A program made the position numbers and the translations under genes. This document shows positions 24,743 through 33,210 of a stretch of 64,000 nt of DNA, piece by piece. Position 1 is the first letter of the stretch. Every line of letters begins with the position of its first letter. Source of the stretch: DASUAS01 sp963756895 (GTDB lineage: Bacteria; Actinomycetota; Acidimicrobiia; IMCC26256; DASPTH01); assembly GCA_963756895.1 (NCBI GenBank), contig CAVWPI010000005.1:131519-195518 (forward strand). Reading direction: 5' to 3'. The notes beneath the pieces are model-generated. The model was not told where the DNA came from. It did no database searches and worked only from the letters and a program-made list of their open reading frames with translations.

Positions 24743-26406
24743 GCCGTGGAGCGTACGCGCGCGGCTCGTCCGGCTCCGGGGGGTCGGGATCGGAGGGGAA
24801 GACCGGCATCGCGCCACCGATACCGAACTCGGCCGCGTTCTCCAACGCCTCGACCGCGGAGTGCATCGGACCGACGTGCGCAACCGTGCGGGGCAGGAAC
24901 CGGCGGGTGACGAGCGCGGCGGCGATCGCGAGGACGACACCGAAGAACGCGGCGACGTGGATGCCGTCGACGAACGCGGTCTGCGCCGCAGTCGCGAACG
25001 CGGCGCCCGCACGCGGGGAGCTTCTCCGCCACCTGCAGCGCGCCGGCGATCGACGAGCTCGCGGTCCCGCGCGCCGCCGCTGGGATCCGGGACAGCGCGT
25101 CGTGGAGATGGTTCGAGTACTGCGACGCCGCGATGCTGCCGAGCACGGCGATGCCGAGCGCGGCACCGAGCTCGCGGGTCGCGTCGTTCATCGCCGAGCC
25201 CGCGCCGGCGCGGCTCTCGGGCACCGCCGACATGATCGACGCGGTCATCGGCGCCATTGAGAGCGAGACGCCGGTCATGAGCGGGGCGAGGCAGAGCCAA
25301 CAGAACCAGAAGGGCGTGTCGATGCCCAGCTGGGTGAACAGCCCGAAGCCGAGCGCGATGAGACCCATGCCGAACGCCACCGACCGGTTGCCACCGAAGC
25401 GCTGCACGATGCGCGGCGTGAACGGCGTGACCACCAACATGATGCCCGCGATCGGGAGGAGGCGGATCGCAGTGTCGAGCGCCGAGAACCCGAGGACGAG
25501 TTGGAAGTACTGCGTCATGAGCAGCATCACGCCGTACATCGCGAGGAACACCAGCATCATGGCGCCGCTTCCCACGCTGAACGAGGCGTTGCGGAAGTAG
25601 CGCATGTCGAGCATCGGCTCGGGGTTGTGGAGCTCCCACAACACGAAGAGCGTGATCACGACCGCGGCGATCGCGAACGCGCCGATCGTCACCGGTGCGC
25701 CCCATCCCTTGTCGGGAGCCTCGATGAAGCCGTAGACGAGTGCCGCGATTCCCACGATGGAGAGCAGCGCGCCGAGCGGGTCGATGGCGCTCTCGTTCGG
25801 GTCGCGCGACTTCGGCACGAAGAACCAACCGCCGACGAACGCGACCGCGATCACGGGGAGGTACACGAGGAACGCGGAGCCGAACCAGAAGTGGCCGAGG
25901 ACCCACCCGGTGATGACGGGACCGATCGACCCGGCCACGCCGGTCGTGGTCGCCCAGATCGCGATCGCCTTGGCGCGTTCGTGGGGAGGGAACACGTTCA
26001 CGAGGATCGACAGCGTCGCCGGCATGATGAACGCGGCGCCCACGCCCATCGCGGCGCGGCAGGCGATGATCTGCGTGACGTCGGTGGCCTGCGACGCGAA
26101 GAGGCTGGCGAGGAAGAACGTCGCGAGCCCGAACTGGAGCGCGCCCTTGCGGCCGAACCGGTCGCCGAGCGCGCCGGACGTGAAGAGCAGGCCGGCGAAC
26201 ACGAGCGAGTAGATGGCGACGACCCACTGCAGCTGGGACTCGCTCGCCCCGAGATCGCGTGACAACGTCGGGAGGGCCACGTTGAGCGTGGAGTTGCCGC
26301 CGAACACGATGAGCAGGCTGAGGCAGAGCACCCCGAGCGTCCACCACCGCCGGGCGTAGGCCTGCTCCGCGGTACGGCCATCCGTGGGGGAGGTCAGGAT
26401 CGCCAT
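24739..26406 (-). CDS. DHA2-family MFS transporter (frameshifted C-terminus)
   Basis: About 555 residues. FGGNSTLNVALPTLSRDLGA, GDRFGRKGALQ and GPVITGWVL mark a 14-helix EmrB/QacA exporter. One extra base at about 25011 moves the last helices (GIHVAAFFGVVLAIAAALVTRRFL) to another frame; the acidic/proline tail then needs a second shift near the C-run at about 24778 to reach the TGA at 24739, which overlaps the HAD start. Divergent from a TetR regulator with operator-like dyads between. Confidence 0.83.
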   Translation of the reverse strand: MAILTSPTDGRTAEQAYARRWWTLGVLCLSLLIVFGGNSTLNVALPTLSRDLGASESQLQWVVAIYSLVFAGLLFTSGALGDRFGRKGALQFGLATFFLASLFASQATDVTQIIACRAAMGVGAAFIMPATLSILVNVFPPHERAKAIAIWATTTGVAGSIGPVITGWVLGHFWFGSAFLVYLPVIAVAFVGGWFFVPKSRDPNESAIDPLGALLSIVGIAALVYGFIEAPDKGWGAPVTIGAFAIAAVVITLFVLWELHNPEPMLDMRYFRNASFSVGSGAMMLVFLAMYGVMLLMTQYFQLVLGFSALDTAIRLLPIAGIMLVVTPFTPRIVQRFGGNRSVAFGMGLIALGFGLFTQLGIDTPFWFCWLCLAPLMTGVSLSMAPMTASIMSAVPESRAGAGSAMNDATRELGAALGIAVLGSIAASQYSNHLHDALSRIPAAARGTASSSIAGALQVAEKLPACGRRVRDCGADRVRRRHPRRRVLRCRPRDRRRARHPPVPAPHGCARRSDALRGRGVGERGRVRYRWRDAGLPLRSRPPGAGRAARVRSTA

Positions 26407-26416
26407 CGAGCCATTA

Positions 26417-26465
26417 TGTCAGACAGTGACAGAAATCGCCAACTGACAAACTTCAGCTGTTGTCA
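26417..26465. promoter_or_regulatory. TetR/MFS divergent operator with repeated TGACA dyads
   Basis: TGTCA-GACAG-TGACA (26417-26431) is a perfect inverted repeat with a 5-nt spacer. TGACAA (26444-26449) and TTGTCA (26460-26465) form a second dyad with a 10-nt spacer. The four TGACA half-sites cover the region between the ATGs at 26406 (minus) and 26493 (plus). CAGAAT (26481-26486) ends 6 nt before the tetR ATG. Confidence 0.55.
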
Positions 26466-26492
26466 AGCGTCGTGATGTGCCAGAATGTTGTC

Positions 26493-27152
26493 ATGACCAG
26501 TGCGGTCGAAGAGATCTCGGTCGACCAGTCGACCAGCGGCCAAACCCCTGTCGGACTGCGGGAGCGCAAGAAGGCGCGGACCCGGGAGGCGTTGCAGGAG
26601 GCCGCCATGGAGCGGTTCTCCCGCCACGGCTTCGACGGCACGACGGTCGAGGAGATCGCCGAGGCGTGCGAGGTCTCGCCCCGCACCTTCTTCCGCTACT
26701 TCCCCACCAAGGAAGACGTGCTCTTCGCCGACGCCGAGGCCCGGCGCGGACGGCTGCTGGCGGTCATCGCCGAGCGCCCCGTCGACGAGCCCGCGTTCGG
26801 CGCGCTGCAGGCCGCGATGCGCACGCTCGCCGCCGACTACCGCGACGATCGCGACGCGCTCGTCGCCCGCTCGAAGGTCGTGGCCGCGTCGCCGCACCTC
26901 CAGGTCTACAAGGCCGAGCACCAGCACGGTTGGGAGGCCGGGGTGGTCGACGTCCTCGAGCGGCGCGCGGTCGCGCAGAGCGCGACCGTCGCGCACGACG
27001 AGCTGCAGCTCGTCACCGCGGTCACGACCGCCGCGCTGCGCGTCGCGCTCGACGCCTGGGTGGCCGATCCCACGGCACCCGACCTCGGCGTGCTCCTCGA
27101 TGCGGCGTTCGCGCGTCTTGCAGTTGGGTTCGAGCCCGATCGTGTGGGGTAG
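26493..27152 (+). CDS. TetR-family transcriptional regulator
   Basis: 219 residues. ALQEAAMERFSRHGFDGTTV, EEIAEACEVSPRTFFRYF and PTKEDVLF are TetR HTH helices 1-4 (FRYF is a common signature). The C-terminal part (LVARSKVVAASPHLQVYKAE) resembles the acyl-/fatty-acid-type TetR ligand domains. It is divergent from the DHA2 transporter and is probably its repressor, acting on the TGACA dyads. Confidence 0.9.
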   Translation: MTSAVEEISVDQSTSGQTPVGLRERKKARTREALQEAAMERFSRHGFDGTTVEEIAEACEVSPRTFFRYFPTKEDVLFADAEARRGRLLAVIAERPVDEPAFGALQAAMRTLAADYRDDRDALVARSKVVAASPHLQVYKAEHQHGWEAGVVDVLERRAVAQSATVAHDELQLVTAVTTAALRVALDAWVADPTAPDLGVLLDAAFARLAVGFEPDRVG

Positions 27153-27191
27153 CCCCCGTCCGTCGTACGGCTCGACGGAAGGTGACGCGAC

Positions 27192-27359
27192 ATGGCGGGC
27201 AAGAAGGCCAAGGCGAGCGCGCAGAAGGCGAAGGGCAAGGTCAAGGTCGCGGTCGGTGAGCTCACCGGGAGCAAGAAGCTCAAGCACAAGGGCACTGCCG
27301 ACAAGGCGAAGGCCGGAGCGAAGCAGGGCAAGGAGAAGGTCAAGGACGCCTTCCGCTGA
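27192..27359 (+). CDS. CsbD-like stress protein
   Basis: 55 residues: begins MAGKKAKASAQKAKGKVKV, then AVGELTGSKKLKHKGTADKAK and a final KEKVKDAFR. The GKxKxAxGxLTG...KLxxxGxADKxKG pattern is the CsbD family (general stress, sigma-B-dependent in Bacillus; function unknown). Lys and Ala make up over half of it. GGAAGG precedes the ATG. Its last 20 bp overlap the convergent ParB-like gene. Confidence 0.85.
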   Translation: MAGKKAKASAQKAKGKVKVAVGELTGSKKLKHKGTADKAKAGAKQGKEKVKDAFR

Positions 27360-27825
27360 CCCGCAGCTCCTCGAGCCAGCGCGCGGCGTAACGGTCCCGT
27401 TCGTCGAGGCTCGGGAAGTACACGAGGGTCCACACGTGCGACGTCCCCTCGCGAACGAGCGCCTCGTACCGGTGGTTGCCGTCCTGGAGCAGCAGGCGAC
27501 CGTCCTGCCACTCGGCGAGCAGGGGCGGCGGCTCCCACCCGTCGTCGATGCTGTCCTGCATCGCGTCGACGTCGTCGTGCCACTCGTCCGGGTCGACGTC
27601 GCAGAGGGCCTCGGGTTCAGGGCCCGCGAGGCGTTCGAGGTCGACGACGGGCAGCTGCACCGGCCCGAACCACCAGTGCGGCTCCTGGCTCAACGCCGCG
27701 GCGAGCACCGCGTTGTCGCTCCCGTCGCTGGCGAGGAATTCGCCCACCCACAACGCGATCTCCTCGTCACCCTTGTCGGCGGCGGCGGAGGCACCGGCGA
27801 GACCGAAGTGCTTCGTGTCGTTCAC
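27340..27825 (-). CDS. ParB/sulfiredoxin-like domain protein, hypothetical
   Basis: 161 residues. The only recognisable element is LLLQDGNHRYEALVREG, which resembles the DGNHRxxA motif of ParB-N/sulfiredoxin-fold proteins that bind nucleotides. The N-terminal half is acidic and Trp-rich (EPHWWFGPVQLPVVDLERL; DEWHDDVDAM). GTG at 27825 preferred; an in-frame ATG lies at 27858. Function unknown. Confidence 0.6.
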   Translation of the reverse strand: MNDTKHFGLAGASAAADKGDEEIALWVGEFLASDGSDNAVLAAALSQEPHWWFGPVQLPVVDLERLAGPEPEALCDVDPDEWHDDVDAMQDSIDDGWEPPPLLAEWQDGRLLLQDGNHRYEALVREGTSHVWTLVYFPSLDERDRYAARWLEELRVSGRRP

Positions 27826-27881
27826 GTGCCGGTCGTGCCCGGGGTCCGGACGAAGCAAACCACGAGCATCGGGGGTACGTG

Positions 27882-28607
27882 ATGGGCACGTTGGACGGGC
27901 GGGTGGCGATCATCACCGGCGGCGCGCGGGGGCAGGGCGCAGCCGAGGCGGCGCTGTTCGCGGCGGAGGGCGCGTCGGTCTTCGTCACCGACGTGCTCGT
28001 CGACGAAGGTGAGAAGACGGCAGCCGGCATCGGCGGCACGTTCGTCGAGCAGGACGTCGCCGATCCCGAGCAGTGGGACTCGCTGGTCGCGCGCGTGGTC
28101 GCCGACCACGGTCGTCTCGACATCCTGGTGAACAACGCGGGGATCCTGCGGTGGGAGCGCATGGCCGACACGTCGTTCGAGTCGTGGAACGAGGTCGTGG
28201 CGGTGAACCAGACCGGTGTGTTCCTGGGCATGAAGGCGGTCGCGCCGCAGATGAAGGAGCAGCACTCGGGCTCGATCGTCAACATCTCGTCGGTCGGCGG
28301 GCTCAGCGGTGCGAGCGCGTGCTTCACGTACGCGGCCACCAAGTGGGCGGTGCGCGGCATGACCAAGGGCGCGGCGATCGAGCTCGGACCGCACGGCGTC
28401 AAGGTCAATTCGATCCACCCCGGGATCATCGACACGCCGATGATGGGTGGCACCGACCTCGACGGCCTCGCGGCCACCATCGGTGTGCCCCTCCAGCGCT
28501 ACGCGCAGCCGGAGGAGGTGGCGAAGCTCGCGCTGTGGCTGGTTTCCGACGACAACTCCTACTCCACCGGCGCCGAGTTCGTGATCGACGGCGGACAGAC
28601 CGCGTGA
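27882..28607 (+). CDS. Short-chain dehydrogenase/reductase
   Basis: 241 residues, classical SDR. TGGARGQGAAEA (glycine motif), NNAGIL, Ser-Tyr-Lys triad in ISSVGG and YAATKWAVRG, and the C-terminal YSTGAEFVIDGGQTA. It resembles 3-alpha/20-beta-hydroxysteroid dehydrogenase-type enzymes; the substrate is unknown. GGGGG 6 nt upstream of the ATG acts as RBS; a GTG lies one codon earlier. Confidence 0.87.
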   Translation: MGTLDGRVAIITGGARGQGAAEAALFAAEGASVFVTDVLVDEGEKTAAGIGGTFVEQDVADPEQWDSLVARVVADHGRLDILVNNAGILRWERMADTSFESWNEVVAVNQTGVFLGMKAVAPQMKEQHSGSIVNISSVGGLSGASACFTYAATKWAVRGMTKGAAIELGPHGVKVNSIHPGIIDTPMMGGTDLDGLAATIGVPLQRYAQPEEVAKLALWLVSDDNSYSTGAEFVIDGGQTA

Positions 28608-28648
28608 GCACGTCGTCATGACCTTCACGTCCCGATGACGTCGCGCGC

Positions 28649-30331
28649 GTGAGCACCGCAGTCCCCGATCCGCGCCGCTGGATCACCCTGGCGGTCGTCG
28701 TCGTCGCCGCGCTCATCGTGGTGCTCGACAACTCGGTGCTCACCGTCGCGATCCCTACGATCCTGCGCGACTTCGACACGACGCTCCCCGCGGTCGAGTG
28801 GGTGATCACCGGGTACGCGCTCACGTTCGCCAGCCTGCTCATCATCGGCGGCCGTCTCGCCGACGTGTTCGGGCAGCGCCGCATCTTCGTGATCGGCGCC
28901 GCACTCTTCGGGGGCGGCTCGTTGCTCGCGGCGTTCTCGTGGAACATCCCGAGTCTCATCGTCGGCGAAGCGATCATCGAGGGCATCGGCGCGTCGTTGA
29001 TGCTGCCGACGACGTTGTCGATCATCTCCACCACGTTCCACGGCCGCGAGCGCGCGACCGCGTTCGGCGCATGGGGCGCGACCGTCGGGGTCGGCGTCGC
29101 GCTCGGCCCGGTGGTCGGCGGGTTCCTCACCACCAACTACACGTGGCGCTGGGCGTTCGGCATCAACGTGATCGTGGCGCCGCTCGCCATCCTGGGCGCG
29201 CTGCTGTTCGTACGGCGCGACCGGCCGACCTCGCGTCACATGAGCATCGACGTCCCGGGCGCGTGCCTGGTGGCGGTCGGGATGTTCCTGTTCGTGTTCG
29301 CGTTGAGCGAGGGCGCGCGCTACGGGTGGTTCCGTCCGCTCGAGTCGTTCGCCATCGCCGGGGCCGAGGTGTGGCCGTCCGACGGCGGGGTGTCGTTCAT
29401 CCCTGTCGTGCTGGTGCTGGCGGTCGCGATCCTGTTCGCGTTCTACAAGCTCGAGCGGTGGAAGGAGCGCACCGATCGCAGCCCGCTCTTCGAGTTCGGG
29501 CAGTTGCGCCATCGTGGCTTCCGCTACGGGCTGATCACCACGAGCGTGCTGGCCATGGGGCAGATGGGCATGTTCTTCGTGCTCCCCGTCTTCCTGCAGG
29601 ACGCCAAGCACCTCAGCGCCGAGACCAACGGGTTCTGGATGCTCCCGTTCGGGGTGTTCATCGTCATCGGTTCGCAGCTCGGCGGCTACCTCACCCGGTA
29701 CACGAGCGTGGCGCGTGTCGTGCAACTCGGTCTCGTGCTCGAGTTCGTCGGACTCGTGACCGTCGCGCTCGTCGTCGACCCGTCGATGACGTTCGTCGAC
29801 CTGCTCGCGCCCTACGGCCTCTTCGGCTTCGGGATCGGGTTCGCCAGCTCGCAGCTCACCAACGTGATCCTCTCCGACATCCCGGCCGAGAAGTCGGGCG
29901 TCGCCAGCGGCACCAACTCCACCGTCCGCCAGGTCGGCGCTGCGCTCGGCGTCGCGGTCATCGGGTCGGTGTTCGCCAGCCTCACGGTGTCGCGGACGGT
30001 CGACGCGGTGAAGTCCGCCGCGTTGCCGGCGTCCTTGCGCGACACCGCGGTCGCCGGGGTGCACGCGCAGGGTGCGTCGTTCCCGGTGCCGCACGGCGTG
30101 GGGGGAGTCGACGCAACTGCGTTGAGCAACGCGCTCGCCACCGGCATCACCGAGGCCGTGCGCCCGGCCCTGCTGCTCGCGGCCGGCTTCGTCGTGGTGG
30201 GCGCGTTCCTGTCGCTCCTCCTGCCCCGCACGCCGCCGGTCACGGGTGAGCACGAACCGCTGGTGGAGACCCTGGTGGCCATCGAACCGGTGGAACCCGA
30301 TCCCGCGACGGTGCTGAGTCGGGACCGGTAG
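28649..30331 (+). CDS. DHA2-family MFS transporter
   Basis: 560 residues, intact. VLDNSVLTVAIPTILRDFDT, GGRLADVFGQRRIF and GPVVGGFL place it with EmrB/QacA transporters. A long loop around residue 235-260 and a long terminal tail are distinctive. Fourth DHA2-type gene in 23 kb; no regulator adjacent. It lies 41 bp after the SDR on the same strand, so possibly one operon. Confidence 0.88.
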   Translation: MSTAVPDPRRWITLAVVVVAALIVVLDNSVLTVAIPTILRDFDTTLPAVEWVITGYALTFASLLIIGGRLADVFGQRRIFVIGAALFGGGSLLAAFSWNIPSLIVGEAIIEGIGASLMLPTTLSIISTTFHGRERATAFGAWGATVGVGVALGPVVGGFLTTNYTWRWAFGINVIVAPLAILGALLFVRRDRPTSRHMSIDVPGACLVAVGMFLFVFALSEGARYGWFRPLESFAIAGAEVWPSDGGVSFIPVVLVLAVAILFAFYKLERWKERTDRSPLFEFGQLRHRGFRYGLITTSVLAMGQMGMFFVLPVFLQDAKHLSAETNGFWMLPFGVFIVIGSQLGGYLTRYTSVARVVQLGLVLEFVGLVTVALVVDPSMTFVDLLAPYGLFGFGIGFASSQLTNVILSDIPAEKSGVASGTNSTVRQVGAALGVAVIGSVFASLTVSRTVDAVKSAALPASLRDTAVAGVHAQGASFPVPHGVGGVDATALSNALATGITEAVRPALLLAAGFVVVGAFLSLLLPRTPPVTGEHEPLVETLVAIEPVEPDPATVLSRDR

Positions 30332-30388
30332 CGGCGCCGTTCGTCACAAAGCCGTGTCCCCGGGGCGATCGCCGGGTATCGACCGTCG

Positions 30389-31557
30389 GTGATCGTGGAC
30401 CATCCCGGGCTCATCGCCGGGCGCTACCGGGTCGACCAGCCGCTCGGCGCCGGCGGGATGGGCACGGTCTACGCCGGCCACGACCTGCGGCTCGACCGGG
30501 ACGTCGCGGTGAAGGTGCTGCGTGACGACCTCACCCGCGACCCGTCGCTCCGGCACCGGTTCGAGCGCGAGGCCGCGCGCGGCGGCGCGAGTGACGCACC
30601 CGCATGCGGTCACCGTCTACGACACCGGTGAGGACGCCGAGTGCGACATCTTCATCGTGATGGAGCGGCTGACCGGTCGCACGCTCGCGCACGAGCTCGC
30701 CGACGGACCGCTCGACGAGCCTCGGCTGCGACAGGTGGCCGACGCGGTGTTGAGTGCGCTCGGTGCGGCCCACGCCGAAGGCATCGTGCACCGCGACGTG
30801 AAGCCCGGCAACATCCTGCTGACCGACGACGGAGACCTGAAGATCGGCGACTTCGGCATCGCCACGTTCCTCGACGCCAGTGACACGGTCACCCGCGTGC
30901 CCCTCGGGACGCCGGCGTACACCGCGCCGGAACGTCTGCCGCGGCCTCGGCGCAACCGCGCGGAGCGACCTCTACTCGCTCGGCGTGGTGCTGTACGAGG
31001 CGGCCGCGGGCATACGCCCGTTCACCGGCGACGGCCCGAGCGCGGTCGCCGAGGCCGTCCTCGTCGGAACCCACGTGCCGCTGGGCGACCAGCGGCCCGA
31101 TCTGTCGCCGGCGCTGGTCGCCACGGTCGAGCGCGCGCTCGCCACTGACCCCGCCGACCGGTTCGACGACGCAGAGGCGATGCGCGGCGCGCTCGATGCG
31201 CCGCCTCCCGCGCCGTCCACGGTGCCGATCGCGGTCACCCTGCCGCTCGGTGCGTCGGCGTCCGAAACCGCCACGCTTCCACCGCCGGGACGACCCGCCC
31301 CGGTCGCCGCTCCCGTGTCGGCACGGCTTCGCGCCACGACGCAACCGCGTCTGCACCGCGTCACGGTGGTCGTCCTGGTCGCGCTGGTGCTGGTCCTCGG
31401 GGCGGTGCTCGTGCTGCTGGCCACACGCGGGGACGACGCTCCGTCCACGAACGCGCCGACGACGGTCACGACGCCGTCGGCGCCGGTCGCGGGGCCATCG
31501 GTCCCAGAACCGCTCGCCGACGCGCTCGACCGACTCGACCGGGCGACCCAGCCGTGA
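30389..31557 (+). CDS. Ser/Thr protein kinase, single membrane helix (two frameshifts)
   Basis: About 388 residues after correction. Frame 1: GRYRVDQPLGAGGMGTVYAG and VAVKVL. Frame 2 (from about 30573): VTHPHAVTVYDTGEDAE, HRDVKPGNILL, GDFGIA, APERL. Frame 3 (from about 30940): GATARSDLYSLGVVLYEAA, PADRFDDAE, then a Pro/Ala linker, one membrane helix (VTVVVLVALVLVLGAVLVLLA) and a short outside tail without PASTA repeats. Each break is one extra C. Start GTG has TATCGA 6 nt upstream. Stop overlaps the next gene (GTGA). Confidence 0.83.
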
Positions 31558-32015
31558 GCGTCGCGGTCTCCATCGCACGGCGGGCTGCCGCGCCCATGGC
31601 GCTCGTCCTGACTCTCACGCTGCTGGCCGCGTGCGGAGGCGACTCGGCGCCCATGAGCCGCGGAGCCGCCACCGAGTTGCATACGCGGATGACCGCGGTG
31701 CGGGCCGCGGCCACGGCCCGTGACCCCGGCGCCGCCGCGTACGCGCTCGACGAGCTCCGGGACGCCGTGGACCGCCTCCATCGAGCCGACGAGCTGACGG
31801 ATGCACGCGCAGCCGACATCCTCGCGGCAGCCGCGGCCGTCCAGGACCAGCTGGTCACGATCACCACCACGACGACCACTACCACACCGCCCACCACCAC
31901 CACACCGCCCACCACGCCACCCACCAAGCCGACGGCGCCGCCGGCCACCGACGACAAGGGCAACCGCAAGGGCAACGGCAACGGCAAGGGGAAGAGCGGC
32001 AAGGGCGAGGGCTGA
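31554..32015 (+). CDS. Secreted lipoprotein with Thr/Pro linker and Gly/Lys tail
   Basis: 153 residues. Signal segment LVLTLTLLAAC with lipobox LLAAC at Cys24. A helical domain follows (residues 35-95), then a Thr/Pro-rich stretch and a GNGKGKSGKGEG-type tail. It overlaps the kinase stop by 4 bp, so it is translationally coupled to it and may act as its outside partner or a cell-wall-anchored sensor. No family recognised. Confidence 0.7.
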   Translation: MSVAVSIARRAAAPMALVLTLTLLAACGGDSAPMSRGAATELHTRMTAVRAAATARDPGAAAYALDELRDAVDRLHRADELTDARAADILAAAAAVQDQLVTITTTTTTTTPPTTTTPPTTPPTKPTAPPATDDKGNRKGNGNGKGKSGKGEG

Positions 32016-32028
32016 CCGGCGGGAGCGC

Positions 32029-32415
32029 TCAGGCGCGACCCAGGACGCGCGCCACGCTGATCTCGATCGCAACGCGCTCCGCGTTCGGCCGAGGCTCCTG
32101 GTAGCGAGCGGTGTAGCGCGCCACGGCCTCGGCGACCGCTCCCGGCTCGCGCGTGACCAGTGCCGGACCCTCCAACGACAGCCAGCGGCCGCCGTCGACC
32201 TGCGCCACCGCGGCGCGGCCGGTGGCCTCGACGTTGCGGACCTTCTGCGAGCCGCCGCCCGTGATCACCCGGACGATCGCGGCGTCGGCGTCCCAGGTGA
32301 AGCCCACCGCGCACACGTGCAGGGTGCCGTCGCGCCGCGTCGTGCTGAGCGTCCCGAGGTGGCGCTCGACGAGGAATGCATGCGCATCGGACGTGAGCTC
32401 GACCGGTGTGATCAC
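32029..32415 (-). CDS. Pyridoxamine 5'-phosphate oxidase-like, F420/FMN-binding protein
   Basis: 128 residues. HLGTLSTTRRDGTLHVCAVGFTWD and VRNVEATGRAAVAQVDGGRWL show the split beta-barrel of the PPOX family, the small F420-dependent class common in actinobacteria. Likely an F420H2- or flavin-dependent reductase of unknown substrate. ATG at 32415. Confidence 0.8.
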   Translation of the reverse strand: MITPVELTSDAHAFLVERHLGTLSTTRRDGTLHVCAVGFTWDADAAIVRVITGGGSQKVRNVEATGRAAVAQVDGGRWLSLEGPALVTREPGAVAEAVARYTARYQEPRPNAERVAIEISVARVLGRA

Positions 32416-32460
32416 CGCTCCAGTGGATCACAGCACGCGCCGTACGCCAGACTCCGCACC

Positions 32461-32907
32461 ATGAGCAGCCTCGCAGCGCGCAACCGGCAGGTCGTGGAGC
32501 GGTACTGGGAGGCGCATTTCCTGCGCGACTGGGATCGCATGGCGACGTTCTTCTCCGACGACGCCCACTACACCGACGTCGGGGTCGACGGCCAGGGTGC
32601 GCGTGGACCCCAGCAGATCGTCGACCGGTTGAAGATCGGGATCGAGCCGCTGTCGGGCTACTACCACCACCCGCGCCACATCGTCGCCGAGGGCGACCTC
32701 GTGATCCTCGAGCACGTCGAGGAGTGGCAGTTCCACACCGGTGAACGCATCCTCCACCCGTTCGTCACCGTGATGGAGGTGCGCGACGGCAAGATCGTCC
32801 GTTGGCACGACTACTCGAACATCGGCAACGTCGTCGACCACGCGCCGCAGTGGTGGATCGAGCGCATCGCCCAGGGCTACGCCGCCGTCGGCCGCGAGCC
32901 CGGCTGA
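32461..32907 (+). CDS. NTF2-fold (SnoaL/limonene-epoxide hydrolase-like) protein
   Basis: 148 residues. NRQVVERYWEAHFLRDWDRMATFFSDDAHYTDVG and VTVMEVRDGKIVRWHDYSN fit the NTF2-like family, closest in layout to SnoaL_2. The Asp/Arg/Trp-rich pocket residues are seen but the reaction is unknown. Its stop overlaps the start of the GNAT gene (ATGA). Confidence 0.78.
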   Translation: MSSLAARNRQVVERYWEAHFLRDWDRMATFFSDDAHYTDVGVDGQGARGPQQIVDRLKIGIEPLSGYYHHPRHIVAEGDLVILEHVEEWQFHTGERILHPFVTVMEVRDGKIVRWHDYSNIGNVVDHAPQWWIERIAQGYAAVGREPG

Positions 32908-33189
32908 TGGCGCTCACGGTCACCGAGAACCCGGCCAAGTCGCGCTACGAGCTGCACGACGACGGCCACCTCCTGGGTTTCACCGAGTACCACGAGCGCG
33001 ACGACGGTGTGCTCGTGTTCCCCCACACCGTGATCACCTCGCCCAAGCGGGGTGCGGGGTACGGGGGCACGCTGGTCCAGGGCGCGTTGGACGACGTCCG
33101 GCGCAAGGGCCGCACGATCGTGGCGCTCTGCCCGTTCGTCGAACGGTTCGTGGCCGAGCACCCCGACGTACCAGGACCTCCTGGCCTAG
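32907..33189 (+). CDS. YjdJ-type GNAT acetyltransferase (one frameshift)
   Basis: 93 residues after correction. ENPAKSRYELHDDGHLLGFTEY, VFPHTVI and GAGYGGTLVQGALDDVRRKG match the small GNAT_YjdJ group, which lacks the N-terminal half of normal GNATs and has a Cys in ALCPFVERFV near the active site. One extra G at about 33168 replaces the natural ending (DYQDLLA then TAG at 33187-33189) with a run-on. Function in bacteria is not established. Confidence 0.8.
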
Positions 33190-33210
33190 GGCAGACCTAC
33201 CATGGTCGCC

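Noticed and set aside
26460..26486. Standard -35/-10 promoter TTGTCA/CAGAAT for the TetR gene
   Set aside because: Spacer is only 15 bp and the -10 lacks the first T; kept only as a possible leaderless -10.
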